From: Candidatus Gerdarchaeota archaeon | GTDB lineage: Archaea; Asgardarchaeota; Heimdallarchaeia; JABLTI01 | NCBI GenBank assembly: GCA_016839405.1 | Contig: JAEOUJ010000158.1 | Span: forward strand, 1 to 10,784 | Reading direction: 5' to 3' | DNA: 10,784 bases | Program-made: the position numbers and the translations under genes | In this document: piece by piece, positions 1 through 7,010 of the stretch | Numbering within the stretch: the stretch's first letter is position 1 | Layout of the letters: every line of letters begins with the position of its first letter | Notes under the pieces: model-generated | The model's input: the letters and a program-made list of their open reading frames with translations, nothing else | Database searches by the model: none | Told to the model about the DNA's origin: nothing

Positions 1-428
1 CTTGTTTCTTTCCCCCACCTAATCATTCTAATAGCACCTTTTGAATAAAATCGCTCTTTTAGAATGGTTACTTGATCTTTCTCATTCAATATTTTCTCCA
101 TTGAATCGAAAATAATTTCTTTTTCCATTCTTGGATTGTCAGTTTTTTCAGTAAATGGATGAATATCATCCGGAGATCCAGCAGTGAAAAACAAAGCTAC
201 TTTTTTACCTGTAATACCTTTCTTGTTTAATCGTCTTAAATATCTAGCACCTGTAAAACTTAATCTGCCAAATATTACCCAAGACCCAATTACTACTAGA
301 TCATAATCCTTCAAATTAGGTATATTTCGGTTGTTTCTACATTCTGCTTCTAATCCTTCCGCTATTTTCATAGCTACTTTCTTTGTATTTCCTCCCCTGG
401 AATTATAAAGTACTATAGCTTTAACCAT
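1..428 (-). CDS. Flavodoxin-family protein, C-terminus beyond the left edge
   Basis: A frame opening at ATG 426-428 reads 142 codons to the window edge without a stop. The N-terminus has a beta strand (KAIVLYNS, residues 3-10) followed by SRGGNTKKVA (10-19), the phosphate-binding loop of flavodoxins and the glycine-rich turn into helix 1. Residues 43-55 (DLVVIGSWVIFGR) and 77-87 (VALFFTAGSPD) are the next two strands with loops that normally clasp the FMN isoalloxazine ring. The family carries FMN non-covalently and acts as a cytosolic one- or two-electron carrier or quinone/flavin reductase; which applies here cannot be told. A TATA-like box at 458-467 suggests its own promoter with a leader of about 9 bases. 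No Shine-Dalgarno is visible. Family assignment is firm; the partner is unknown. Confidence 0.85.
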   Translation of the reverse strand, partial: MVKAIVLYNSRGGNTKKVAMKIAEGLEAECRNNRNIPNLKDYDLVVIGSWVIFGRLSFTGARYLRRLNKKGITGKKVALFFTAGSPDDIHPFTEKTDNPRMEKEIIFDSMEKILNEKDQVTILKERFYSKGAIRMIRWGKET

Positions 429-457
429 TGTAATCAAAAATGAATAAAATTCATTTA

Positions 458-467
458 TATTTATAAA
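458..467 (-). promoter_or_regulatory. TATA-like box of the flavodoxin gene
   Basis: On the minus strand this reads TTTATAAATA, close to the archaeal TATA consensus. Its centre is about 35 bases before the ATG at 428, so transcription would begin near 437 and leave a very short leader. The site lies in the 78-base gap after the beta-helix gene, which supports independent transcription. Confidence 0.5.
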
Positions 468-506
468 TAGATTTACTATTATTTAAAATAAGAAATTATT
501 AGATAT

Positions 507-1595
507 TCAAATTTCTATTGGATTTTCTTGAGGATAAAAATCGATTTTATTTCCACCATCAATTTCATAAATTACTCCTTCATTCCAAACTAAGTCAGAC
601 CAATAATTTCCTATATAGCTTTGATTATTATACCAATAATTATCATCTCCATGCATATAATCTCTCCAATTATCATATGCTTGAGAATATCCAATTGATG
701 TACCATTTAAATGATTGTCAATGAAATTATTTAAACTAATAAGAGTACCAAAAGAGTGAACTATCTTAATTCCATAAATCAAATTAGTTTGAAATTGATT
801 GTATTGTATTATAAAATTATAATTATTATAATCAAATAAAATTCCATATGTGTTATTTTCAAAGATGTTGTTTAATATTTGAATTAATTCACTATTTGAA
901 GGAGAAATCGCAATATATGAATTATTAAAAAAGTAATTATTAAAAATAATTGAATTTTCAAGATAAGCAAATCCTAATCCTATTTCATTTCCTTCAAAAT
1001 TATTATTACTAATTTCTATATACTTAGAGCTACCTATATCTGCTCCCATTTCACAATTATAAAATGAATTGCCAGTTATTTTACATGAATCCGATCTAGA
1101 AATAGATAAGCCATATGAAGATGACATATTTTGAATGTTTTTAAAAATATTATTTCTTATTATAACATCAGAAGAGGCAATTAATTCAAGAGCTGTTCCA
1201 CCATAATAATCAATAATAAATGTATTATTTTCAAAAATTGCTGTTCCTGGTTTAATATATTCCGTAGTAACTAGAAAATAACTTCCTTGAAAAGTACAAT
1301 TAATTATTGAAAAGTATGCTTCTGTTCCACAAATACTAAGACCAAATCCATCCACATTAATATGTTTATTTTCAAATCGATATGGATTCTCTGCTGTTCC
1401 TTCACCTACAAAACCATTGTTTATAAAATCTTCATCATTTTCTATTCCTATATATGCTTGAGAACAAAAATTATTTGGAGTATTCCATTGATGTATAAAG
1501 CTAATAAGTATAATGCCTGATATAGTAAGACTCAGACAAATTATAACAAAAAAACTAATGCAAATATCATTGAGAAGTTTTTCATTTTTTGCCAT
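507..1595 (-). CDS. Membrane-anchored NosD-like right-handed beta-helix protein
   Basis: A 362-residue protein with one hydrophobic segment at about residues 11-35, which is an uncleaved anchor or signal, so the rest is probably extracellular. Residues 63-76 (VGEGTAENPYRFEN) resemble the domain-opening motif of archaeal surface beta-helix proteins. Asn-rich rungs follow with an NxxF-type signature ending near residues 126, 151, 178, 200, 222, 245, 268 and 291, a spacing of 22-27 residues that fits one coil of a parallel beta-helix (NosD/pectate-lyase fold). The C-terminus has DDNYW (317-321), GNYWSD (329-334) and a Y-x-IDGG...DFYP ending, a module recurrent in archaeal surface proteins. Many N-x-S/T sites could be glycosylated. 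The role may be surface adhesion or polysaccharide binding; there is no evidence for NosD copper loading. The start is ATG 1593-1595, preceded by two GGAG motifs. Confidence 0.8.
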   Translation of the reverse strand: MAKNEKLLNDICISFFVIICLSLTISGIILISFIHQWNTPNNFCSQAYIGIENDEDFINNGFVGEGTAENPYRFENKHINVDGFGLSICGTEAYFSIINCTFQGSYFLVTTEYIKPGTAIFENNTFIIDYYGGTALELIASSDVIIRNNIFKNIQNMSSSYGLSISRSDSCKITGNSFYNCEMGADIGSSKYIEISNNNFEGNEIGLGFAYLENSIIFNNYFFNNSYIAISPSNSELIQILNNIFENNTYGILFDYNNYNFIIQYNQFQTNLIYGIKIVHSFGTLISLNNFIDNHLNGTSIGYSQAYDNWRDYMHGDDNYWYNNQSYIGNYWSDLVWNEGVIYEIDGGNKIDFYPQENPIEI

Positions 1596-1597
1596 AG

Positions 1598-1610
1598 CTC
1601 CTTTAGCTCC
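1598..1610 (-). promoter_or_regulatory. Tandem Shine-Dalgarno-like motifs before the beta-helix gene
   Basis: GGAGCT occurs twice on the minus strand, 9 bases apart. The GGAG cores lie 15-12 and 6-3 bases before the ATG. The nearer one is tighter than ideal and the farther one looser, so it is unclear which would pair with 16S rRNA. Most other starts in this window have no such motif. Confidence 0.45.
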
Positions 1611-1630
1611 AATTAAATATTATAGATAAT

Positions 1631-1640
1631 TATTATAAAT
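1631..1640 (-). promoter_or_regulatory. TATA-like box of the beta-helix gene
   Basis: The minus strand reads ATTTATAATA, centred about 40 bases before the ATG. The expected start of transcription is near 1610, just before the GGAG pair. Confidence 0.45.
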
Positions 1641-1654
1641 AATCTCTCAGAAAA

Positions 1655-1664
1655 GTTTCGAAAC
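1655..1664. promoter_or_regulatory. Perfect 10-bp palindrome upstream of the beta-helix promoter
   Basis: GTTTCGAAAC is a perfect palindrome lying 14 bases upstream of the TATA-like box at 1631-1640. This is where archaeal activators commonly bind, just beyond the BRE. A role as a regulator site is an inference from position and symmetry only. Confidence 0.3.
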
Positions 1665-1708
1665 AGTTTTGTGTAAAAACTATTAAAATTACAATAATTG
1701 AAAATTCC

Positions 1709-2683
1709 TTATTCTAGTCTAATTTTTACATTTTGTGATACTAAGAAATCAACTAACTCATTTTTTGATGGTAAAGAAGTCATTGCACCTTTTTTTTGGA
1801 CAACCAATGCTCCAACAGCATTTCCAATTATTCCAGCCTCTTCTAAACTTAAACCTTCAGTTAATGCAAATATAAAACCTGCATTAAAACCATCTCCTGC
1901 TCCAGTTGTATCCAATACTTCAACTTCAAAAGATGGTATAGTTAGAAAGAAATCTTTTTTTTGTTTTATTAAACAACCATCTTTTCCTAATTTTAATGCT
2001 ACTATGTTAATAGGATATTTTTCCATTAATTTTAAAATAGCTTCTTGATTATCTAGTGATGAATCATTCAATATAAATTGTAATTCTTCTTTAGAAGGAT
2101 ACAGTATATCAGTTAAATTTAGTGCTATATCAAGAATTTCTCTAAATTCTTTTTCATTCTCCCAAAGATCTAATCTAATATTAGGATCAAAACAAATTAT
2201 TACTCCTTCTTTTTTGCATTTTTTAATTGTTTTAAAAATAGCTTCACGGCAAGGATTTTCACTTAAAGAAACTGATCCAAAATGCAAGTATTTTGTTTTT
2301 GAAATTTTATCGATTTGAATATCTTTTATTGAAAGTTTCAAATCTGCGGCATTATTTCTGTAAAATAAGAAATCTCGTTCTGCATTTTTATCAAGTGAGA
2401 CAAAAGCTAATGCAGTTCTTTCATTATTATCCCCTTTTACTAAAAAATCTATTAATACTCCCTCATCTGATAATTTCTTCTCTAAAAAAGATCCAAAAGA
2501 ATCTTCACCAACTTTGCCCACAAATGCAACATTTATTCCTAAACGAGCAAGACCTACAGCAAAATTTGCTGGTGCTCCACCAGGATACTTATGGAATAAT
2601 TTTATATCTTTTAATAAACCAGTTTCTTGTGCAATAAAATCAATTAAAACTTCTCCAATAGAAACAACTGTTGGTAAAGTCAC
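1709..2683 (-). CDS. PfkB-family carbohydrate kinase, fructokinase-like
   Basis: A full-length 324-residue ribokinase/PfkB fold enzyme that would phosphorylate a sugar with ATP in the cytosol. The N-terminus VVSIGEVLIDF (6-16) is the first strand. GGAPANFAVGLARLG (35-49) is PfkB signature 1, with the substrate-contacting GG and N40. FDPNIRLDLW (165-174) is typical of fructokinase-like members. KLGKDG (231-236) lies near the nucleotide. DTTGAGDGFNAGF (258-270) is signature 2, with the anion-hole GAG and catalytic base Asp264. NAVGALVVQKKGA (288-300) forms the adenine-side loop. Closest resemblance is to bacterial-type fructokinase or KDG kinase; the sugar cannot be fixed from sequence alone. 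The start is GTG 2681-2683, because an in-frame TGA lies three codons upstream; an odd seven-codon ORF precedes it. A T5 tract at 1675-1679 may end the transcript. Confidence 0.9.
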   Translation of the reverse strand: MTLPTVVSIGEVLIDFIAQETGLLKDIKLFHKYPGGAPANFAVGLARLGINVAFVGKVGEDSFGSFLEKKLSDEGVLIDFLVKGDNNERTALAFVSLDKNAERDFLFYRNNAADLKLSIKDIQIDKISKTKYLHFGSVSLSENPCREAIFKTIKKCKKEGVIICFDPNIRLDLWENEKEFREILDIALNLTDILYPSKEELQFILNDSSLDNQEAILKLMEKYPINIVALKLGKDGCLIKQKKDFFLTIPSFEVEVLDTTGAGDGFNAGFIFALTEGLSLEEAGIIGNAVGALVVQKKGAMTSLPSKNELVDFLVSQNVKIRLE

Positions 2684-2718
2684 ATTAATTCACGTAGCAA
2701 TAGTAATTTTCATTTTTG

Positions 2719-2724
2719 AAAAAA
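2719..2724 (-). terminator. T-tract after the TPR gene
   Basis: A run of six T on the minus strand about 30 bases after the stop of the TPR gene. Archaeal RNA polymerase terminates at such tracts without needing a hairpin. It lies close to the presumed PfkB promoter, so it is weak evidence that the two genes are separate units. Confidence 0.35.
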
Positions 2725-2732
2725 GTTTCTGA

Positions 2733-2742
2733 ATTAAATTAA
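2733..2742 (-). promoter_or_regulatory. Weak TATA-like box of the PfkB kinase gene
   Basis: The minus strand reads TTAATTTAAT. Counting about 25 bases from its centre puts the transcript start near 2711. That is at the ATG of a seven-codon ORF (2690-2713) and about 28 bases before the GTG used for the kinase. The match to consensus is modest. Confidence 0.35.
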
Positions 2743-2753
2743 TTGAAAATCAA

Positions 2754-4958
2754 TTATTTTTCATTATCAATCAAAAATACCTGATCAGAAAGTTCTTCTA
2801 AATAATTTTTATCAGAATCGGATAATTGTTCACCATGATTTGTTATTAAAGTTGACCAAATATTGCTTGAAGCTTTTAGTTCTTGAATAATCTTATCTAA
2901 TTTCTCTATAGCAGTAAATGATTGACCTTTGAAAACATAACAGAATAAGAGTGGATTTTCAACCTTTAGAAGTAAAGTATATTCTTGATGTTGTATTCGT
3001 TCAATTGAGCCACCGGTAGCAAAAGTTTGATGCATAAATGCATCAATTGCTGTTAGAAAACCTCCAACAAACATCTCATCAATCATTTCCTTCTGTGAGA
3101 ATTTCTTTGAAAAAACAGTCACACCACCCTCATAGACTATTATTAATAGTACAGGTTCTTCTTCTTGTAATTTTGGAAGATCGACTGTTCGTCTATCTAT
3201 CATGCGAACAACATCGCCATTAATTTCTGAATCTTCTTCGATCGTTGCTTCCTCTTCTTGAATAGAGAGGGATTGAATTTCTTGTATTTCTCCATTATTA
3301 ATTACATCTTTTGCTCGAGCAATTTTCAAACCTATTCTTCTTAATCCTTTATCTTCTGTAATTTGCTCTGCTTGTTCTATGAAGATTTTAGCTGTAGGTT
3401 TACTACCTTGTATTAATGATAGATTTGCTTTTAACCAGAAATTCTCTGCAAACATAATATGCGATTCAATTTGCTTGGCAATTGATAAGTGCATTTCTAT
3501 TAAATCATTTACCTTGTCCACTTCATCCCTTTTATTAGTTATTTGCATTTGCTTCAATAAAAGCTCACAAAAGTGGTATAAGGTCATATTTGAGAAAAGA
3601 AAATCAATTTGTTCTTTATTTACTATATCTGATAAAATTGATCTTGCTTTTTCTAAAATTTCATTATTGTTACTTCGTTTTAAAATAAGTGCTGATGCTA
3701 ATCTATATTCAACATTGCAAATTGGACTGCTCTTCCGTTCAATCAGTTTTTGCAGTTTTTTAAGGTATTTTTGAGCTTCTTCTAGAGCATTATCTTCTAT
3801 GGAAATAACAATTAACCAGAAAAGTAGTCTTGTAATCGCTTGTTTATTCATAAAATCCTTTCTAAATTGAAAACAATCATTTAGATGTGCAATTGCTTGC
3901 TTAAATTCACCTTTTTGATAAAGAATTAGACTGATGACTTCGATTACATTGAAATAACCATCTTTGACTTTTAGATCTTTAAAAATATCCTGAGCTTGAG
4001 TTAAAAATTTAGTTGCTTGATTTAATTGACCTTTAATAATTAGAATATAACTCATTTGAATTAAGGATTCAGCAACTCCTGCTTGATTAGAAATTTCTTC
4101 TTGTAATGAGATACTTTCTTCCAAATATTCTAAAGCTCTATCTAATTCTCCTAGTCTAGTATAAATTTCACTTATAGTTTCTAGAACAGAAGCAGTGATT
4201 TTTGCATCACCAGTTTCTTTACCTATTGCTAAACCTTGTAAGCAATTTTCTAGGGCAGGACCATATTCACATCGCCAAAGATATATTTTCCCTATTTGGT
4301 TTAATGTTTCTGCTACAGCTTTATCGTTGCCAATTTCTCTTAATACACTAAGACTTTGTTGAAAAATTACTAATGCTCTAACCATATCACCAGTTTTGAA
4401 ATATATAGAAGCAATTCGATTATTCGATTCAGTTAAACCTTGACGATCATTTAAATCTCTTCGAATTGATAGACTTTGTAAATAATTGTCTAATGCATTT
4501 TTCAAATCTGATTCTTTTTCAAAAATATTGCCTTTTTCAAAATATAAAATTGCTTTTCTTTCATTAATCCCATCCATAGTTTTATCTGGTAATTTAGCAA
4601 TAATTTTTTCACCCATTTTTATATAAGCTAAACTTTTGCCATATTCACCCATACGGCTTAATGATTTTGCTTTTATAAAAATAGCATCGAGCATTTGCAT
4701 AGAACTCTCTAATTGTTGACTTTTATTCAATAGATTCTCAGATATATGTAAAGCTTCCTCATAATTACCCAATTCAAATAAGACATTTGATTTCATAAGC
4801 TGTATTCTAATATTATCTGATAATCGTAATTGAGGTTTTTTAAGTTCTACTTCATCTAGTTCTTTGAGTGCTTCATGTAATTTACCATCAGAAATAAGCT
4901 GGTTAATGGAATTTAATCTTTCAGTGTAATTCGTTTCCATTGATAAATCAGCACTCAC
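2754..4958 (-). CDS. TPR-repeat protein with C-terminal longin/roadblock-like segment
   Basis: A 734-residue soluble protein without signal peptide or membrane segment. Residues 1-130 hold irregular TPR units (GKLHEAL at 25, GNYEEAL at 64, GEYGKSL at 104). Seven TPR turns then follow in exact 40-residue register at about 150, 190, 230, 270, 310, 350 and 390, the spacing of kinesin-light-chain/LGN-type TPR arrays that bind peptides or partner proteins. Helical, less regular sequence reaches about 550, then an acidic linker (568-579). Residues 603-696 predict as two strands, a helix (624-647 with GGFLTAIDAF), three strands and a helix, the order of longin/roadblock-type folds. The role is probably a scaffold, perhaps with small GTPases; this is an inference. 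The start is GTG 4956-4958, which a TATA-like box would make leaderless; ATG at 4938-4940 (residue 7) is the alternative. Confidence 0.8.
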   Translation of the reverse strand: MSADLSMETNYTERLNSINQLISDGKLHEALKELDEVELKKPQLRLSDNIRIQLMKSNVLFELGNYEEALHISENLLNKSQQLESSMQMLDAIFIKAKSLSRMGEYGKSLAYIKMGEKIIAKLPDKTMDGINERKAILYFEKGNIFEKESDLKNALDNYLQSLSIRRDLNDRQGLTESNNRIASIYFKTGDMVRALVIFQQSLSVLREIGNDKAVAETLNQIGKIYLWRCEYGPALENCLQGLAIGKETGDAKITASVLETISEIYTRLGELDRALEYLEESISLQEEISNQAGVAESLIQMSYILIIKGQLNQATKFLTQAQDIFKDLKVKDGYFNVIEVISLILYQKGEFKQAIAHLNDCFQFRKDFMNKQAITRLLFWLIVISIEDNALEEAQKYLKKLQKLIERKSSPICNVEYRLASALILKRSNNNEILEKARSILSDIVNKEQIDFLFSNMTLYHFCELLLKQMQITNKRDEVDKVNDLIEMHLSIAKQIESHIMFAENFWLKANLSLIQGSKPTAKIFIEQAEQITEDKGLRRIGLKIARAKDVINNGEIQEIQSLSIQEEEATIEEDSEINGDVVRMIDRRTVDLPKLQEEEPVLLIIVYEGGVTVFSKKFSQKEMIDEMFVGGFLTAIDAFMHQTFATGGSIERIQHQEYTLLLKVENPLLFCYVFKGQSFTAIEKLDKIIQELKASSNIWSTLITNHGEQLSDSDKNYLEELSDQVFLIDNEK

Positions 4959-4980
4959 GATTTCAAGTACAATCTAAGTT

Positions 4981-4990
4981 ATTTTATTAA
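4981..4990 (-). promoter_or_regulatory. TATA-like box of the TPR gene, overlapping direct repeats
   Basis: The minus strand reads TTAATAAAAT, centred about 27 bases before the GTG at 4958, so the mRNA would start at or next to the initiation codon. Two exact copies of TTGTTAAT (minus strand) lie at 4986-4993 and 5004-5011, 18 bases apart, the first overlapping this box. Confidence 0.4.
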
Positions 4991-5037
4991 CAATTATTGT
5001 ATAATTAACAAGTGACATATAACATTTGTTTTTGGGG

Positions 5038-5057
5038 AAAAAAGAAAAGGAAAAAAA
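5038..5057 (-). terminator. Poly-T terminator after the S9 peptidase gene
   Basis: Directly after the peptidase stop the minus strand has T7 (5051-5057), T4 (5045-5048) and T6 (5038-5043) separated only by C pairs or single C. Multiple closely spaced T-tracts without a hairpin are the usual archaeal intrinsic terminator. Confidence 0.6.
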
Positions 5058-5062
5058 TGGTT

Positions 5063-6886
5063 TTATAATCGACGTTTGTAATAATCAACCATTTCTTTAA
5101 CACTCATTTTACGAATTTCTATGTCGTTAATGCCACCATGTCCAACATCTTTGTAGATAACATATTCAAAATCATCTTCCTCTTTTTTACCAAGTTCTAG
5201 GAGCTTATCTCTAAATATTTCTGCTTGTGTAATAGGACATCTTGGATCAGTAGCACCATGTAAAATCATTAAATGAGAAGTCATATTTTCCACGAAATTT
5301 ACTGCACTTCTATCATACCACAATTCTTTGTCATTGATTGGATCACCCATTTGCTTATTTAGAAAATATTTGTAATGTGGCATAGATTCTTCATACATCT
5401 TAAAGAAATCAGATATACCTACCCAAGCAAAACCAGCTTTCCAATGTTCAGGTGCTTTTGTAACAGCTATAAAGGTCATAAATCCTCCATAACTACCTCC
5501 ACCAATGCCAATTCTATCAGAGTTGATATAGGGTAAAGATTCAAGGTATTTTTTAGCATAGATGACATCTTGTAAATCTTTTCCACCCCAATCTTTTATG
5601 CAAGCATCTCTAAATTCTACGCCATATCCAGTACTTCCTCTTATATTTGGTAAAATCATGACAAATCCTTCAGAAGTGATGTATTGATAGATTGAAACAA
5701 ATGATCTGAAATATTGCCCAGTAGGTCCACCATGTGGGAATACGATCGCGGGTAATTTTACTCCTTCGGGTACATTATTTGGTTTGTATAAAATTGCAGG
5801 TATTTCTAATCCATCAAATGATTTATACTTTATATATTGAAGTTTTATGAATTGTGATTTATCTATTGAACCATATTCAGCTTCAATTAGTACTTCATAT
5901 TTATCAGTTGATAAGTCATAGACCCATATTTCTTCACGTGATGTAACACTTGCATAAGTAAATAATATTCTATTATCATCCAACCAATGTATATTATAAG
6001 CTAATCCTTCAGGTATCTTTAACTCTGTAGATTTACCAGTTTCTAATTCATAGATGTATGGTTTAATTGTAGATTCATAATTTCTAAGAACAGCAAACCT
6101 TTTACCTGATGGATTGAATTTAGCTCCATACTCAATGTATTTACCATCTCCAAGCCATTTTATTTCCTTTGTTTCTAAGTTATAAATACCTACTTGATTC
6201 ATTCCATTAGAATCAGAATGAAAAGCAAAGCTTTTACTATCTGGTGCCCAATCACAAAAATTATCATGAGAACCCTTTTCTGAAATACGAATTACTCTTT
6301 GCATATCATTTGTTTCAACATTGTATAGATATATGTCTTCATTTTCAAGATTTGTTTTTAATTCATTAGTTACCATTGCTAGCCATTTATCATCTGGGCT
6401 CCAATCTCCACCATAAACAGGAATATCTGATGCTGTTAGTTGCGATTCTTCAGATCCATCAATTCTCATTTTGTGAACATTCATTTGCCCAGATTTTGTG
6501 CTAATAAATGTTAACCATTCACCATCATTACTCACTCCAGCAACGTGTTCTTGAATATTTGGTGTTACTGTTAAAGCTTTAGTGTTTCCTTCCGAATCAA
6601 TTACCCATATATCATTTTGCTCATTGCCAGCAGCATCTTTTCCAAAGAAAATCTTTTCAGCATTTTTGTCAAGTTTAAATCCTGTTCTTGGTGTTCTTGG
6701 GACTTCTCCATTTGAGATTTGTTTCATCTTTTTTGTTTCTAAATCCATTATATATAATTCAATACGCCCAGTTATGTCATAATAAAAAACAAGCTTTTTC
6801 TTATCTTTTGATAAAGTTGGTAGGGTTATTGTAGGTAAACTCATCAATTCATTAAAAGGTAAAGGTTTTGGTTTATAATCCATCAT
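5063..6886 (-). CDS. S9-family prolyl oligopeptidase / acylaminoacyl peptidase-like serine peptidase
   Basis: A 607-residue, probably cytosolic peptidase with no signal peptide. Residues about 30-340 form a beta-propeller of PD40/TolB-like blades (for example DWSPDDKWLA at 161-170, DWAPDSKSFAF at 212-222 and KFNPSGKRFAV at 256-266), which gates access to the active site. Residues about 355-607 are an alpha/beta-hydrolase domain. HGGP (385-388) is the oxyanion region, GGSYGG (463-468) carries the nucleophile Ser465, HGATDP (543-548) carries Asp547 and DVGHGG (580-585) carries His583, so the catalytic triad is complete. The family cleaves short peptides, often after proline or removing acylated N-terminal residues; the exact preference cannot be told. 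The start is the first of two ATG codons (6886 and 6883). No Shine-Dalgarno is present, and AT-rich sequence centred near 6913 could be a TATA box for a leaderless mRNA. Confidence 0.92.
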   Translation of the reverse strand: MMDYKPKPLPFNELMSLPTITLPTLSKDKKKLVFYYDITGRIELYIMDLETKKMKQISNGEVPRTPRTGFKLDKNAEKIFFGKDAAGNEQNDIWVIDSEGNTKALTVTPNIQEHVAGVSNDGEWLTFISTKSGQMNVHKMRIDGSEESQLTASDIPVYGGDWSPDDKWLAMVTNELKTNLENEDIYLYNVETNDMQRVIRISEKGSHDNFCDWAPDSKSFAFHSDSNGMNQVGIYNLETKEIKWLGDGKYIEYGAKFNPSGKRFAVLRNYESTIKPYIYELETGKSTELKIPEGLAYNIHWLDDNRILFTYASVTSREEIWVYDLSTDKYEVLIEAEYGSIDKSQFIKLQYIKYKSFDGLEIPAILYKPNNVPEGVKLPAIVFPHGGPTGQYFRSFVSIYQYITSEGFVMILPNIRGSTGYGVEFRDACIKDWGGKDLQDVIYAKKYLESLPYINSDRIGIGGGSYGGFMTFIAVTKAPEHWKAGFAWVGISDFFKMYEESMPHYKYFLNKQMGDPINDKELWYDRSAVNFVENMTSHLMILHGATDPRCPITQAEIFRDKLLELGKKEEDDFEYVIYKDVGHGGINDIEIRKMSVKEMVDYYKRRL

Positions 6887-7010
6887 AATGAATTAGCTAT
6901 ATTTAATAATTAATTAAGTATTATGCCATAAAAAGTAACTCAAGAAATTAGCTCTATTTGTTTAATTTTCACGATAAATATTATAAAGAAGAAAGATAAA
7001 AACAAACGCT
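6887..7010. promoter_or_regulatory. Divergent promoter region between S9 peptidase and seven-helix membrane protein
   Basis: This 124-base gap holds AATATTATAAA-type sequence at 6976-6987 on the plus strand, centred about 29 bases before ATG 7011, which predicts an almost leaderless transcript. Leftward TATA-like sequence (TTAATTAATT) lies near 6908-6918. Two copies of AATTAGCT (6891-6898 and 6946-6953) occur in the same orientation, 55 bases apart; chance recurrence in AT-rich DNA cannot be excluded. Confidence 0.45.

Noticed and set aside
518..724. Plus-strand open frame opposite the beta-helix gene
   Set aside because: The antisense protein is low-complexity and matches nothing, while the minus frame has a coherent beta-helix pattern over its full length.
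1698..2732. Three plus-strand open frames opposite the PfkB kinase (1698-2048, 2293-2637, 2514-2732)
   Set aside because: The minus strand carries all PfkB signatures continuously; these are shadows with no family resemblance.
3038..3774. Plus-strand open frames inside the TPR gene
   Set aside because: They are antisense to a regular 40-residue TPR pattern and lack promoters or start context.
6582..6782. Plus-strand open frame opposite the S9 propeller
   Set aside because: The opposite frame has clear beta-propeller blades; this one has no support.
1..6886. One long operon of the five leftward genes
   Set aside because: Gaps of 70-113 bases contain TATA-like boxes and T-tracts, and the functions are unrelated.
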